Part shown: positions 36,218 to 47,126 of the stretch, in pieces
Numbering within the stretch: position 1 is the stretch's first letter
Layout: every line of letters starts with the position of its first letter
Assembly: GCA_009763385.1 (NCBI GenBank)
Contig: CM019826.1
Location: forward strand, 93,976,848-94,040,847
Length of the DNA: 64,000 nt
Direction: 5' to 3'
Source of the DNA: Coix lacryma-jobi var. lacryma-jobi
Lineage: Eukaryota; Streptophyta; Magnoliopsida; Poales; Poaceae
Translations under genes and position numbers: made by a program
The notes under the pieces: model-generated
The model's database searches: none
What the model was told of the DNA's origin: nothing
Seen by the model: only the letters and a program-made list of their open reading frames with translations

Positions 36218-37798
36218 TGTTAACACCAGATTTTCGCACGCACGAGGATATGACAAGTGGGCCCGACCAGCAGTGAGGAAAGGGTTCGGCAAACGATCGG
36301 GCGACTATTTGATCCTCAGGGTTTCGGTGAATGCCCGTGCGGTCGGCTATTTTGCAAAGCGGTGGCTCCATTCGGGAAATAGATGTAGAAAATAAAGTCG
36401 GCTTGCACGAGAAGACACGTGACGATGAAAGGCGCCGAGAAGAATAGGAATAGGATCTGTATCTTTCCAAATATCATTATGTAAGTCATAATCATCTAGG
36501 ACTCATGTTTCGTCCAGGGTATAAGTATAAGCCCTCGACCATTGTAAAACTGTTCACAACCATATCAATACAAACCGGCCCCGTGCCATCTTCGAGTCCT
36601 TAGTCGTGTCGTTGAGTTCTTCGAGAGGAATCATCGATCCGTCGACCTCCGTAAGTACCGGCAACCTTGCTATCATGTCTAGTATCATGCGGTGGATTTA
36701 GATATGATGCAAGTAGTCTCGTTCGTTAAGCTTAGTATCGTGCGGCGGATTTAAGCTTATGACAGGAGGTTTTTGCTTATGCCTTGTATCGTGCGGCGGA
36801 TTAAGTCATGGGTAAAAATAGTTATCGGCTTTATTAGATTTGGCAGATCTAATAGATTCATTAAGTTATCATGTGTTATGTGTTTTATTATTTAATTCTT
36901 GTAACACTCTTTTGCCCAATCTAGATTGATCTTTGTTCGGCCCTGTTTCATAAGTTTGCTTGTGTTTTTTTTTCGCTAATTATAAGATCATGATGGCCGA
37001 ATCAACATCCAATCTAGATTGTTACATGTTGCGGGTTCATGCATGTTAGTTACGATTAGACTTTGATAAGACTAGGTATCGTGCGGTAGATGCAGGTTTT
37101 TAGATTTGTCCGATCGTGCTTGCTTGTTTGTTCCTTCCTCATGGACCCCGACTCGGCTAATTTGCCGATCTTGGTTATGCTTACACGAGTAATGAGCTTT
37201 ATAGATCTGTTTAAATACATACATGCTTTTAGCTTGTTATAAGTAGATTGTATCATGCGGTGGATTAATCTAATTATAAGAAGTGGTGTAGACTTATGGC
37301 AAGTGGTATCATGCGGTGGATTAGCTTCGCTTGAGTTTATGCTTGACGGATTTATGAAGGCTAGACGTGCGGCAGACTAGTCGGACTAATCTATGCATGT
37401 GTTGTTTAAATAGATTTATATTTGCAAGTTACCTGTTTACAATGTTTTAATGACACCTTTTATGTGTGCAAGCATGTCTCCCTTTACAAGTGCATTCGGC
37501 AGTTGATATGCTTTACATGCTCTGTTTTTATACTAGCCGAATGACTATAAAACATGCTCTGACAGACAGCTTCTATAGCTATGTGCCGTCGTGATTGGCT
37601 TTCAAAGCCGTACATATGGAACTGTCAGGTCTCACCTGACATGTTCCATTGGTAATCTCACAGTTTTATCCCTTGTTGGTTTTCAGGTCAAACCGACTGG
37701 CACGTCTCCGGATTCAACACACTCCGGGCACCCGATTGAAGCCAGCTTTTTTTCGGCTTGCTGTGTGTGAGGCGCGGCGAACCTATTTTGCATCAACA
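36218..37798 (+). repeat. Element F 3' LTR
   Basis: 1581 bp, preceded by the purine-rich TTAGGGGGCA. It differs from the 5' LTR by a small number of substitutions and short indels. The flanking GCCGC is at 37799-37803. Confidence 0.85.
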
Positions 37799-38428
37799 GC
37801 CGCCTCAGGGGTCCGCTAGTAGTAGTCCACCTCCTTGACCGAAAGGTCCGCAATATGGGAGCAGTCGGCGTCCACAAGGCTATGACCGATCGCCTTGATG
37901 CCAGTGACGGCGGCGTAGTCTCGGCCGAGGGCCATGTGTCCCTCTAGCGACTCCATCTCAGAATGAATCCAGCCAATGAGGCTATCGACGTTATGCTCCG
38001 AGGGACCTTCCGCCTCGACGCCAATGCTGCGAAGGCATTCGTGGAAACGAGATACAACCTCCTCAGCGGAAGTCAGAAGCGTTTTTTCCCTTTCGGCCTG
38101 GGAGACCCGTAGCTGCGAAAGCTCCTTCTTGAGATTTTCAACCTCTTTCTGGCTCGCCTTCCTGGAGGTACGCTCATCCTCGGCTTTCTTGGTCTGCAAT
38201 TCAAGATCGGTGGCCAGTTTCTTCACCTGGGTGTCAAACTTCTTCACTTGAGTATCAAGTTCCTGCTTCTCGCGCTCGATTTTGCGAGTGTAGAGATCTC
38301 TTTGGTTGCTTTGGCTGCGAGCAACAACGGCAGTCTGCGAATAGCAACGAAACAAAGGTTAAAAGATAGACCAAAAGAGCCACGAAGCCCACAGCGAAAT
38401 CAAACACTTAAGCTCGCCAGGTGAAAAG
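37799..38428 (-). pseudogene. B antisense gene: exon 3 (coiled coil) and end of exon 2
   Basis: Exon 3 begins at 38334 after an acceptor ATTCGCAG. It encodes a long coiled coil (REKQELDTQVKKFDTQVKKL, then KEVENLKKELSQLR) and then a segment with HNVDSLIGWIHSEMESLEG. A TAG at about 37819-37821 is the only stop found in this gene. The last 11 bases of exon 2 are at 38428-38418. Its donor reads CTG|GCGAGC, so it is either a GC-AG intron or a mutated GT donor. Confidence 0.6.
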
Positions 38429-39437
38429 TGTTGGTAGTTCTTAGCTACACCTAGGATAGGGTAACTAAAGTAGCTATCTACTAATGCCAAGCGGGGTTGT
38501 CAGTCCCGACACTAGTACGAGCTAGCTAGCGAGAATGCAATCTACCAGGAGGAGATTCTGCAAGCGCACAGAACTATCGTAGTAGCACTTTGCCTAGGAG
38601 TACCAGGTGTCGATTTATTTGATCCCAAGGGAAGGCTAGGGTGGTGTATGAGTCGAGTCAAGGAGGGGATGAGAGTCGAAAAAAGGGAAAAGGGAAAAGG
38701 GGAGAAGGGAAGAGAAGGGATGGAAGGCTAGAAAGAGTATATGGGTGGATAGGTAAGGATGAAATGGATGGCTAAGGTAAGGTGGATGGATAGGTAGATA
38801 AGGGGTAACTAAGGGTAACTAAAGATAACTAACTACTCCTAGATAACCACGAAGCAAGATAACTATGAAGCAAGACAGTTATGAAGTATAGCAGGCAAAA
38901 GTCAATAGAGCAACTAAGTTGAGTTTAGTTTTATTCCTATCTTATCAAGTATCGAGGCGTACTAGCCTTTACCACTTACTTAGGTTGAACGCTAGCACAA
39001 CGAGCCTTACTGTTAACTGGGCCAACTACGTGGTGGAATTCAAGGCGCACAGGGCTGTCACCACCTGCTTGCTACCACAGCTATCCGGGGGTCCAGTCGT
39101 ATCTGAAGGTAAGTCTATAACTAAGCACCATGCTTAACTATATTCTAACTATCTCTACCCTAGCTTTGAATAGAGACACCCTTGCGGACGTCAGAGCAAA
39201 TACTTGACTAAATAAGATAAACACTAAACTAACTAAGCAACCTATTGGCAAAGATCAATCACTAAGCACACTAGAGATTAACTACTATGGCTAAGTGAAT
39301 TGAACTATAGGATAGCTAGGTCACACTCAAGGTACTTGATAAAGTAATACTGAAAGTAATACTGAACGTAATGCTTAAAGTAATACTGAGATAAAGATAA
39401 ATGTACCTGAGATACAAGAGAGCAAACCAGACCAGAG

Positions 39438-42400
39438 TGTGACGGAACGACCCTAATCCCATGGCCCACGTGTCCCTGTCAACCTCTGACAGCCGAACCC
39501 ATGTTCCATGTGATTAAGACCTGTTCGCCACCGGGCTACATCAGTGCCCAATGTCCGCAGGATCATCTCACAATTCGGTTACAGCATTGCATACTTTTAC
39601 AAATAACATCGGAATAAAGAGCGGAAGACTTAAATAACAATAGTTTTACAAACCGAGGTTTCAAATGAGGTAAGGAGTACGATTATTACAAACCATTGTT
39701 CGGGAATTTCAAAGTAGACAACGTAGCGGGAACATTAACATAAAGATACATGTAACACCCAGCCCGAGGGTGCACATTTACTCATCGGCCTCATCGGCCT
39801 CTTCCTGGACGAAGGTCACGCAACAGGGTGCGAGACACATCGGGGTCTCAGGCATACCTGCAACATGGGTAACAAACCCTGAGTACTGGGGTACTCAACA
39901 AGACTTACCCGACTAAAGAAAAAGGGAGAAGACTCAGGAATGAGAGGCTTAGGGTAGTCAAGGTAAGGCTTAAGCAAGATCAAGTATTTTGCAGAAAAGC
40001 ATTTTTGTAAACCTTATTTTATTTTGAAAGATTCAGTATTTCTCAATTCTTCATCATTCATGATTCATTTTACATTTCAAAACATTCCTAGTTGAGAACC
40101 ACTCTCCGTTGACAGTCAGTGGACCAAGTCTCCATAACCGAGGAGCAACGTTAATCCGGATAAATAATACTCAGCTGAGGATCCCTATCCACACTGCATA
40201 TGTAGCACCCAAGCTTGCATATGCCAACTCGTCTACCACGATTCCTCCAAGATTGGGCCCGGTCCTACGCCACCCGGAAGTACAGTACACCACTCCAATT
40301 TTCCGCCAGCGACAAGTACCTCGGGACTCTAACCCAAGAGTACAGGTCCTGACACGTGGGTACATGCTACTTCCGCCATCTCTCCACTCCCAGTGCGCGG
40401 TTGTCGGTCCAATAAAGGATTCCTCGGAGCCAGAGCTTTCCGTAGTATGTGAATAGTTACAAGTCTTGACCAGCAGGCCCCCATACGGATGGTCCCTAAT
40501 TTTCCAGCCAGAACTACACCTTGGTTATATCTCACCCAAGCGTAATAGTCCTGTCAGTTTTTCAACCCTGTCCCGGTCGGTGTCAACTGTTGAGTCCCGG
40601 ACTACAACATGACGGCACCGTACGTGCGGACAACCTCTTCTCGACAATGACCACATGCTAGCTAGGCAAGCAGTCATCGAACGGAAGTAAAGCCAGATTC
40701 CCATAAAGATTCTTAAGTGATCACACTTTTGAAAATGACATTTTATTGCAAGTCTAATTCAATAAGCATTGCTAAGCATTTTTCAAATACTTTGAAAAGC
40801 AGGTATCAGGTGTATCAGTGGTCAAGGTGGATAGTGCATCAATTAGGATAGCACACAACTCCTATAAACCTAATGCAATAATTTAACTCAAAAGCATTTA
40901 AGGAAATCATTTTATAAATTCAAGGAAAGGGTTAAATGCACCGGGGCTTACCTTGAATGGCAAAGAGAGCAGACTCGGGGTAGGTATAGGTGTTGGAGCT
41001 CGGGGTCGCCTCGGGAGTTGGTTCGTCAACAGCGGCCCTCGACTCTGGTACCTTCTTCGTCAACTATATGGATGCAATGATGAATGCTCATGAGAATGAT
41101 GATATGGGCTTATGGTGCAAGACAATTCCACTGAATCTAGATTACTCTTAGGCAAGGCATAATCGAAATCTAGGTTGAGCATAAAAGGTAACCATTCTTT
41201 CTTGAGCATTATTGATGTTAGGCCTTATTATAATTATCCTAAGTATTAACCAAACATATCATCACAGACATCATAGACCAAAGGGTAGGGGTCTATGAAC
41301 ATCAATCAATCCAAAGATCACATCATTAAACACTTATTACCAACCCTAATCCATCTTTTCTATTTTTCTTATTTTATTTAAAAGGTCATTTTATGAAGTT
41401 GCTCCAAAAATTACCAAATTAATCACATAAGTTCATTAAGGCATAAACAGATGGCAAAACAAATTTCATAATTTTTGGAGGTCATTAAGATGCTCAAATA
41501 AATCTAAACATTTAATTAACAAAAGGCACTATTCCTTAATTAAAATAAATGCTCAAAAATCAACTTGCTCCAAAAGACTTCAAAATTTTACCAGAGGTTC
41601 AGCATGTTATGACAAGGTCCCAAAAATTTATCTCAAGATTTTTGGAGTTATAGATCACTCTCCAAAAATACCAAAACCTTCATTTTTCAATTAAAAGGGG
41701 AATTTTACATTTTCAAATTCTTGCAGAAAAGTCAAGTTTCATATTTTTATAAAATACTACACAGTGCAAGGAGCATACCATAATTTTCTTCAGTATTTAA
41801 GGAACAACAGATTAATTCACACAAAAAAGAGAAAACAGAACACTATTCACAACTCTCAGAAAAAGAAAAGAGCACTGCGCTCCTTCTATGAAGGGCTCGG
41901 GCGAAACGGGCTCGGGCGAGTCGGAAAGTGAGTGCTTCCGTCCGAGGCCTGGCCCGGAGGCTCGGGCGAAGCGACTCGGGCGAGATGGAAGGCTCGGGCG
42001 AGACGGAAAAGCAAGCGTCCGTCCGAGGCCTAGCTCGACGAAGCGGAGGGTGCACGAGTTCGCTCGAGGCCTGGCTCGAGCGAAGTGGGTGAGGGTCTGT
42101 CCGCCCGAGGCTCGGCTCGGGCAAGACGGAGTGGAAGCAGAGGCCGGAGGCCTCGGGTGCTTACCACGGATCGGAGGCAGGGCTCGAGGGTGTGGCTCGG
42201 CACGTGCTCGAGGGTGAGGCTCGAGGAAGGAGGCTCGACACGTGCTCGAGGGGCGGTGGTTCGGTGGAGCTCCTTCGGCGGCGAGCGGCGAGCGGCGCTC
42301 CGGCGACCCTGCGCAACACACGAGACCGCAAGGGCCTGGTCAGAGTCGCACGGAACCAAGGAACACGACACGGGGGTCGGTGAGGGATGATCATGGCCGG

Positions 42401-43592
42401 AGACGGCGAATTTCACGAACCCGAGCTCGCCGGGTTTCTGCCGGAGATGGGAACGGCGAGCTTACGCCGGGCGATTGAGGGCGGTAGAGATGAAATTGAA
42501 GGGTGGGAAAGCTTCACGAGCTCAAGGCGGAGCTTCTGAGCTAGGTGGTGGAGCGGCGGAGGCACTGGACTGGCCTGGCCACGGTGGCGGAGAGGATGAG
42601 AAGCTCGGGCTCCGGCGGGGCTTTTATAGGCGCGGCCTGAGGGCCGGTAGAGAGCACGGGGTGGGGTGGATAAGCACGGCAAGCGCGTGCGCTCTCGATT
42701 GCGCGCAGGCGGAGGGTCAGGCGTGCAGCCGGGGCTCGGGCGCAAGCAGCGCCGGCAACGACCACGCGGCGGCGGCGAGCAGGAGCAGTAGGGGCCGCGA
42801 GATGGAGTCAGCGCTCGCGTGCGGGCGCGGAGGGAACAGGGCGATAGCGGCGGCAGGTTGGTGGCGCGTGGGGAGCAGCCGTATGCGCTGCAGGCGCAGC
42901 GCCGGCGCCATGGCCGGGCCCCCCCTTTGGCCCTAGCTGGAAGAAGAACAGTGCTAGGGGATAGGGTTTGACTTTTGCTGGTTTTGTATTTTGCAGATTT
43001 CTCCCAAAGTTTGAACTGTGCGACAAAAACTCAAAATACCAAAGTTGCGCAGAAAAATGAGATCTACAACTTTGTCAATATGAATATTTTCAAATTCCAA
43101 ATAGTTTTTGAACTATATTCAAAAACGGAAAAGGGGACACTTTTCAAATTGATTCAAATCAAAATTACTTGGATTTCAAACTGAAACTTGAAAATTTGTA
43201 AATACCAAAGTTGTTCCTCTCGATCAGATTCACAACTTTGCTTTTTGAACCAACTCAAAATTTTGACTTTTGAAAAAGTTATCAAAAAGGGAATAAATCC
43301 AGGATTTGGGATTTTAGGGTTTTGCAAAAGGGAAAATCAAATCAAATCTGATTTTTGAACTTTGATCAATGCAGCAAACATCAGGGCACTAAATTTGAAC
43401 AAGAATTAAATATAACTAGGCACAGAGGTGAAATTACCATTTTGCCCTTATAGAGAGAATTGGGCTTTTAGGGTTTTTGAAAAGGGAATCAAGGCATAGC
43501 AATTAGGCAAATCAAATGCATCACAGGAAATGATTAATGCTTAAGATGATGACATGTCAAGTTAATTACATTTAAACACCAGGGGTGTTACA
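39438..43592 (-). repeat. Element D 3' LTR (left copy)
   Basis: A 4155-bp LTR with a G+C-rich block at about 41880-42940 and a minus-strand TATA box (CTATAAAAG, 42622-42628), so about 3.2 kb follow the promoter. ORFs such as 40109-40456, 41812-42416 and 42475-42936 are chance frames; several recur in the other LTR. Confidence 0.9.
42622..42628 (-). promoter_or_regulatory. TATA box of element D LTR
   Basis: CCTATAAAAGCC on minus in a C/G-rich context. The 5' LTR has the same box at about 51009-51015, which would drive the element's transcript. Confidence 0.6.
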
Positions 43593-43603
43593 GCCTTCCC
43601 CCC
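43593..43603 (-). other. Element D polypurine tract
   Basis: On minus, GGGGGGAAGGC directly precedes the 3' LTR start TGTAACACC, the expected site for plus-strand priming. Confidence 0.75.
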
Positions 43604-43662
43604 TAAAAGAAATCTCGCCCCGAGATTCCAGGTCTTAAGAAGGAAAAGGCAAAACCTTACAT

Positions 43663-46600
43663 CTACAAAGATTCGAGAAAGTCGGGATAGTTCTTTGCTA
43701 AGAAGTCTTCGGATTCCCAGGTGGCTTCTTCTTCAGAGTGTTGGTTCCACTGGATCTTGTACCATCTTGTGGTGGTTCTTCGGGTAACACGATCCTTGTG
43801 ATCCAACACGCGAACTGGATACTCAGTGTATGACAGATCTGGTTCTAGCTCAACGCCTTCAACTTCAACCACATGTTCAGGTACTCGGAGACACTTCTTG
43901 AGTTGAGAGACATGGAAAACATTGTGGACAGCGGAGAGATGATCGGGCAACTTCAGCTTGTAAGCTACCTTGCCACAACATTCCAAAATCTCAAACGGAC
44001 CAATGTAGCGGGGTGCTAACTTTCCCTTGACTCCAAAACGAGTGACTCCTTTGGTGGGTGAGACCTTTAGATACACATAATCCCCGATCTCGAACTGCAG
44101 AGGTCGACGTCTCTTGTCAGCATAACTTTTCTGTCGAGACTGTGCGATCTTCATGTTCTCTTGTATTTGCTTGACTTTCTCTTCCATATCCTTTACTAGG
44201 TCAACTCCAAAGAATTCCCTTTCTCCGGGTTCAGACCAACTGAGAGGTGTACGACAACGGCGGCCGTACAGTGCTTCAAAGGGTGCCATTTTGATGCTTT
44301 CTTGATAACTGTTGTTGTAGGAGAATTCTGCCAAGGGCAAACACTGATCCCAAGTATCTGCGAAGGTAAGCACACAGGCTCTCAACATATCTTCTAACAC
44401 TTGGTTGACTCTCTCAGTCTGTCCATCAGTCTGCGGATGATAAGCCGTGCTATACAATAGCTTGGTTCCAAGTGAGGCATGGAACGCTTTCCAGAACTTA
44501 GCGACAAACTGAGTACCATGATCTGAGATGATGGTCTTGGGTATGCCATGGAGTTTTACTATGTTGTTCTTGTACAAGGTGGCATAAGTTGGGGCGGTAT
44601 AACTTGTTTTGACCGGTAGGAAGTGAGCTTGCTTCGTGAGACGGTCCACTATCACCCAAATGGAATCGAATCCCTTTTGAGTCTTGGGTAACCCATTGAT
44701 AAAATCCATACTGATATCCTCCCATTTCCAACCAGGTACTGACAAAGGTTGCAGCTCTCCTCCGGACTTCATATGCACAGCTTTGACTTTCTGGCAGGTA
44801 TCGCACTGAGCGACATATCGGGCGATCTCAATCTTCATCTTTGTCCACCAGAATTGCTGCTTCAAGTCTTGGTACATCTTGTTGCTGCCAGGATGGATGG
44901 CAAATCTGGTTGAGTGTGCTTCATCAAGGATTATCTGTCTCAGCTCAGGTACCTTGGGAACTACCAGACGGTTCTTGAACCATACCACTCCTTCATCATC
45001 AATCCTGAAACAGTCGGCTTTTCCAGCTCGAACCTTTTCGCTGATGTGCTTGATTCCGGGGTTATCTTTCTGTGCAGCTATGATATGTTCTCTGATAGAG
45101 GTTTCTACTCTGACATTGCCTAGACTTCCTTGTGGAACCATTTCAATACCCAGCTTCTCTAGTTCATAGCATAGGGAAGATTCATAGGATTTCATAACCA
45201 GGCAGTTACAGTATGACTTGCGACTGAGTGCATCGGCGACCACATTCGCCTTACCCGGATGGTAATGCACTTCGATATCATAGTCCTTGATTAACTCAAG
45301 CCATCTTCGCTGCCTCATGTTCAGCTCTTCTTGGGTGAAGATATACTTCAGGCTCTTATGATCTGTGTACACATTGCAGGTACTGCCCAACAGATAATGA
45401 CGCCATATCTTCAAGGCATGAACCACTGCTGCTAACTCAAGATCGTGAGTTGGATAATTTTCCTCATGTCGCTTAAGCTGCCGCGAGGCATAAGCGATCA
45501 CTCTTCCTTCTTGCATCAACACGCAACCCAAACCAGTACCAGATGCATCACAGTAGACATCAAAGGGCTTCTCGACGTTTGGCTGAGCTAGCACTGGTGA
45601 TGTGGTCAACAATTTCTTCAGAGTTTGAAAGGCTTGTTCACAGGCTGGTGACCAAAAGAACTTCACAGAATTCTTCAGCAACTCGGTGATAGGCTTGGCG
45701 ATTCTGGAGAAATCTGGGATGAATCGACGATAATATCCAGCCATCCCCATAAAACTGCGGACCTTGTGAACGGAGGTAGGTGGCTTCCAATCCAGGATAT
45801 CTGACACTTTTCCGGGGTCGACTGACACACCTTCTGCGGATAGGACATGGCCAAGAAACTGTATCTGATCCAACCAGAATTCACACTTACTGAACTTAGC
45901 ATAGAGCTGATGGTCTCTGAGACGGGATAAAATGATACGAAGATGCTCGGCATGCTGTTCAGGGGTTTTTGAGTAGACAAGGATGTCGTCAATGAACACG
46001 ACCACGAATTTATCAAGCTCTGGCATGAACACGGAGTTCATGAGGTACATGAAATGAGCGGGTGCATTGGTCAATCCGAAAGACATGACCAAATACTCAT
46101 ATAGGCCGTATCTGGTGGTGAAAGCTGTTTTAGGAATATCTTCAGGACGAATCTTTATTTGGTGGTAACCAGATCTGAGGTCAATCTTAGAGAAGACCTT
46201 GGCCCCAGCTAACTGGTCAAACAGAAGATCGATGCGAGGCAAGGGGTATTTGTTTTTGATGGTGACTTCGTTGAGTGGGCGATAATCAACGCAAAGTCTG
46301 AGACTCTTGTCTTTCTTCTTTACAAAGATTGCAGGACAGCCCCAAGGAGACGAGCTTGGGCGAATGAAACCCTTGTCCAACAAATCTTGTAATTGGATTT
46401 TTAGTTCTGCCAACTCTCTGGGAGGCATTCGATAAGCTCTGCGGGATATAGGAGCAGTCCCGGGCTTTAGCTCTATGGCAAACTCAACGTCACGGTCAGG
46501 AGGTAGACCCGGTAAGTCTTCAGGAAAGACATCAGGGAACTCACAGACTACAGGGATGTCTCGAATCCCTTGATCATAGGTAGCATTTAGCTGTGTAGTG

Positions 46601-46968
46601 GCTGGTTTTGAAGGCATAGGAAGTTGGAGAAGGAGTTTTGAGGTACTGTTAGGAACATCCACTCTCACAACTCTACTCAGAATGTCAAGCATGGCCTTAT
46701 ACTGGCACATCCAATTCATGCCTAAAATGACATCTATCTCCTGATCTTTCAACACTATCATGGTGGTAGGGAATGCATGATTTCCCAACATCACTGGTAT
46801 ACTGCGAACCACCTCTTTGGTGTTTATACGCCCTCCAGGCGATAAAATGCAAAAACTTTCTTTCAACTCCTCAATTGATATGTCATGCTTAGAGACGAAG
46901 GTACGACTGATGAAAGAATGTGACGCACCAGAATCAAACAACACAACTGATAGCTTCTTCTGATACAA
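43663..46968 (-). CDS. Element D pol: protease, RT, RNase H, integrase, chromodomain
   Basis: An uninterrupted frame of about 1,101 codons. Protease: DSG at residues 12-14 (LFDSGASHSFIS). RT: YRPLNEVTIKNKYPLPRID near 229-247 and catalytic FIDD at 325-328. RNase H: D474, E511, D536, D579. Integrase: zinc site H685, H692, C722, C725 and catalytic D755, D816, E852. A chromodomain occupies about 1047-1101, with EYPVRVLD and ATWESEDF; an aromatic Y and a W of the usual methyl-lysine cage are visible. There is no ATG at the front: the annotated start is a TTG and a TAG (46972-46974) precedes it, so this is the 3' part of a former gag-pol. The enzymes copy and integrate the element in the nucleus. 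Confidence 0.93.
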   Translation of the reverse strand: MYQKKLSVVLFDSGASHSFISRTFVSKHDISIEELKESFCILSPGGRINTKEVVRSIPVMLGNHAFPTTMIVLKDQEIDVILGMNWMCQYKAMLDILSRVVRVDVPNSTSKLLLQLPMPSKPATTQLNATYDQGIRDIPVVCEFPDVFPEDLPGLPPDRDVEFAIELKPGTAPISRRAYRMPPRELAELKIQLQDLLDKGFIRPSSSPWGCPAIFVKKKDKSLRLCVDYRPLNEVTIKNKYPLPRIDLLFDQLAGAKVFSKIDLRSGYHQIKIRPEDIPKTAFTTRYGLYEYLVMSFGLTNAPAHFMYLMNSVFMPELDKFVVVFIDDILVYSKTPEQHAEHLRIILSRLRDHQLYAKFSKCEFWLDQIQFLGHVLSAEGVSVDPGKVSDILDWKPPTSVHKVRSFMGMAGYYRRFIPDFSRIAKPITELLKNSVKFFWSPACEQAFQTLKKLLTTSPVLAQPNVEKPFDVYCDASGTGLGCVLMQEGRVIAYASRQLKRHEENYPTHDLELAAVVHALKIWRHYLLGSTCNVYTDHKSLKYIFTQEELNMRQRRWLELIKDYDIEVHYHPGKANVVADALSRKSYCNCLVMKSYESSLCYELEKLGIEMVPQGSLGNVRVETSIREHIIAAQKDNPGIKHISEKVRAGKADCFRIDDEGVVWFKNRLVVPKVPELRQIILDEAHSTRFAIHPGSNKMYQDLKQQFWWTKMKIEIARYVAQCDTCQKVKAVHMKSGGELQPLSVPGWKWEDISMDFINGLPKTQKGFDSIWVIVDRLTKQAHFLPVKTSYTAPTYATLYKNNIVKLHGIPKTIISDHGTQFVAKFWKAFHASLGTKLLYSTAYHPQTDGQTERVNQVLEDMLRACVLTFADTWDQCLPLAEFSYNNSYQESIKMAPFEALYGRRCRTPLSWSEPGEREFFGVDLVKDMEEKVKQIQENMKIAQSRQKSYADKRRRPLQFEIGDYVYLKVSPTKGVTRFGVKGKLAPRYIGPFEILECCGKVAYKLKLPDHLSAVHNVFHVSQLKKCLRVPEHVVEVEGVELEPDLSYTEYPVRVLDHKDRVTRRTTTRWYKIQWNQHSEEEATWESEDFLAKNYPDFLESL

Positions 46969-47126
46969 AGGCTAATGACTTGATAAGGTGACTGACAGAT
47001 GATACAGACCGATAAAGGGAAAAGATGCGAAAAGAAAGATACATGCCAGACTTGGCAACAGACAGACTAACGCCCCCAAACCTAGTCTAAGGTTTTAGGT
47101 AAGCAGATGGTACAGACACAAGGAGT

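Larger units (their letters stand above)
20319..37798 (+). mobile_element. Element F: non-autonomous Tat-like gypsy element with E nested inside
   Basis: Two 1581-bp LTRs (20319-21899, 36218-37798) start TGTTAACACC and end CAACA. The flanks ACCGC and GCCGC form a target duplication with one mismatch. Inside are a PBS, a gag-protease frame and an antisense gene remnant, but no RT, RNase H or integrase. Without E it is about 9.7 kb. It sits in exon 3 of B's antisense gene. By eye the LTRs are nearly identical, so it moved relatively recently, presumably using enzymes supplied by another element. Confidence 0.85.

Noticed and set aside
40109..40456. A 115-codon ORF repeated identically at 48735-49082
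   Set aside because: Both copies lie at the same place in D's two LTRs; the identity reflects LTR duplication, and the frame has no domain.
41812..42936. Several overlapping R/A/P-rich ORFs on both strands (and counterparts at 50470-51413)
   Set aside because: High G+C removes stop codons; composition is low-complexity and frames overlap on both strands.
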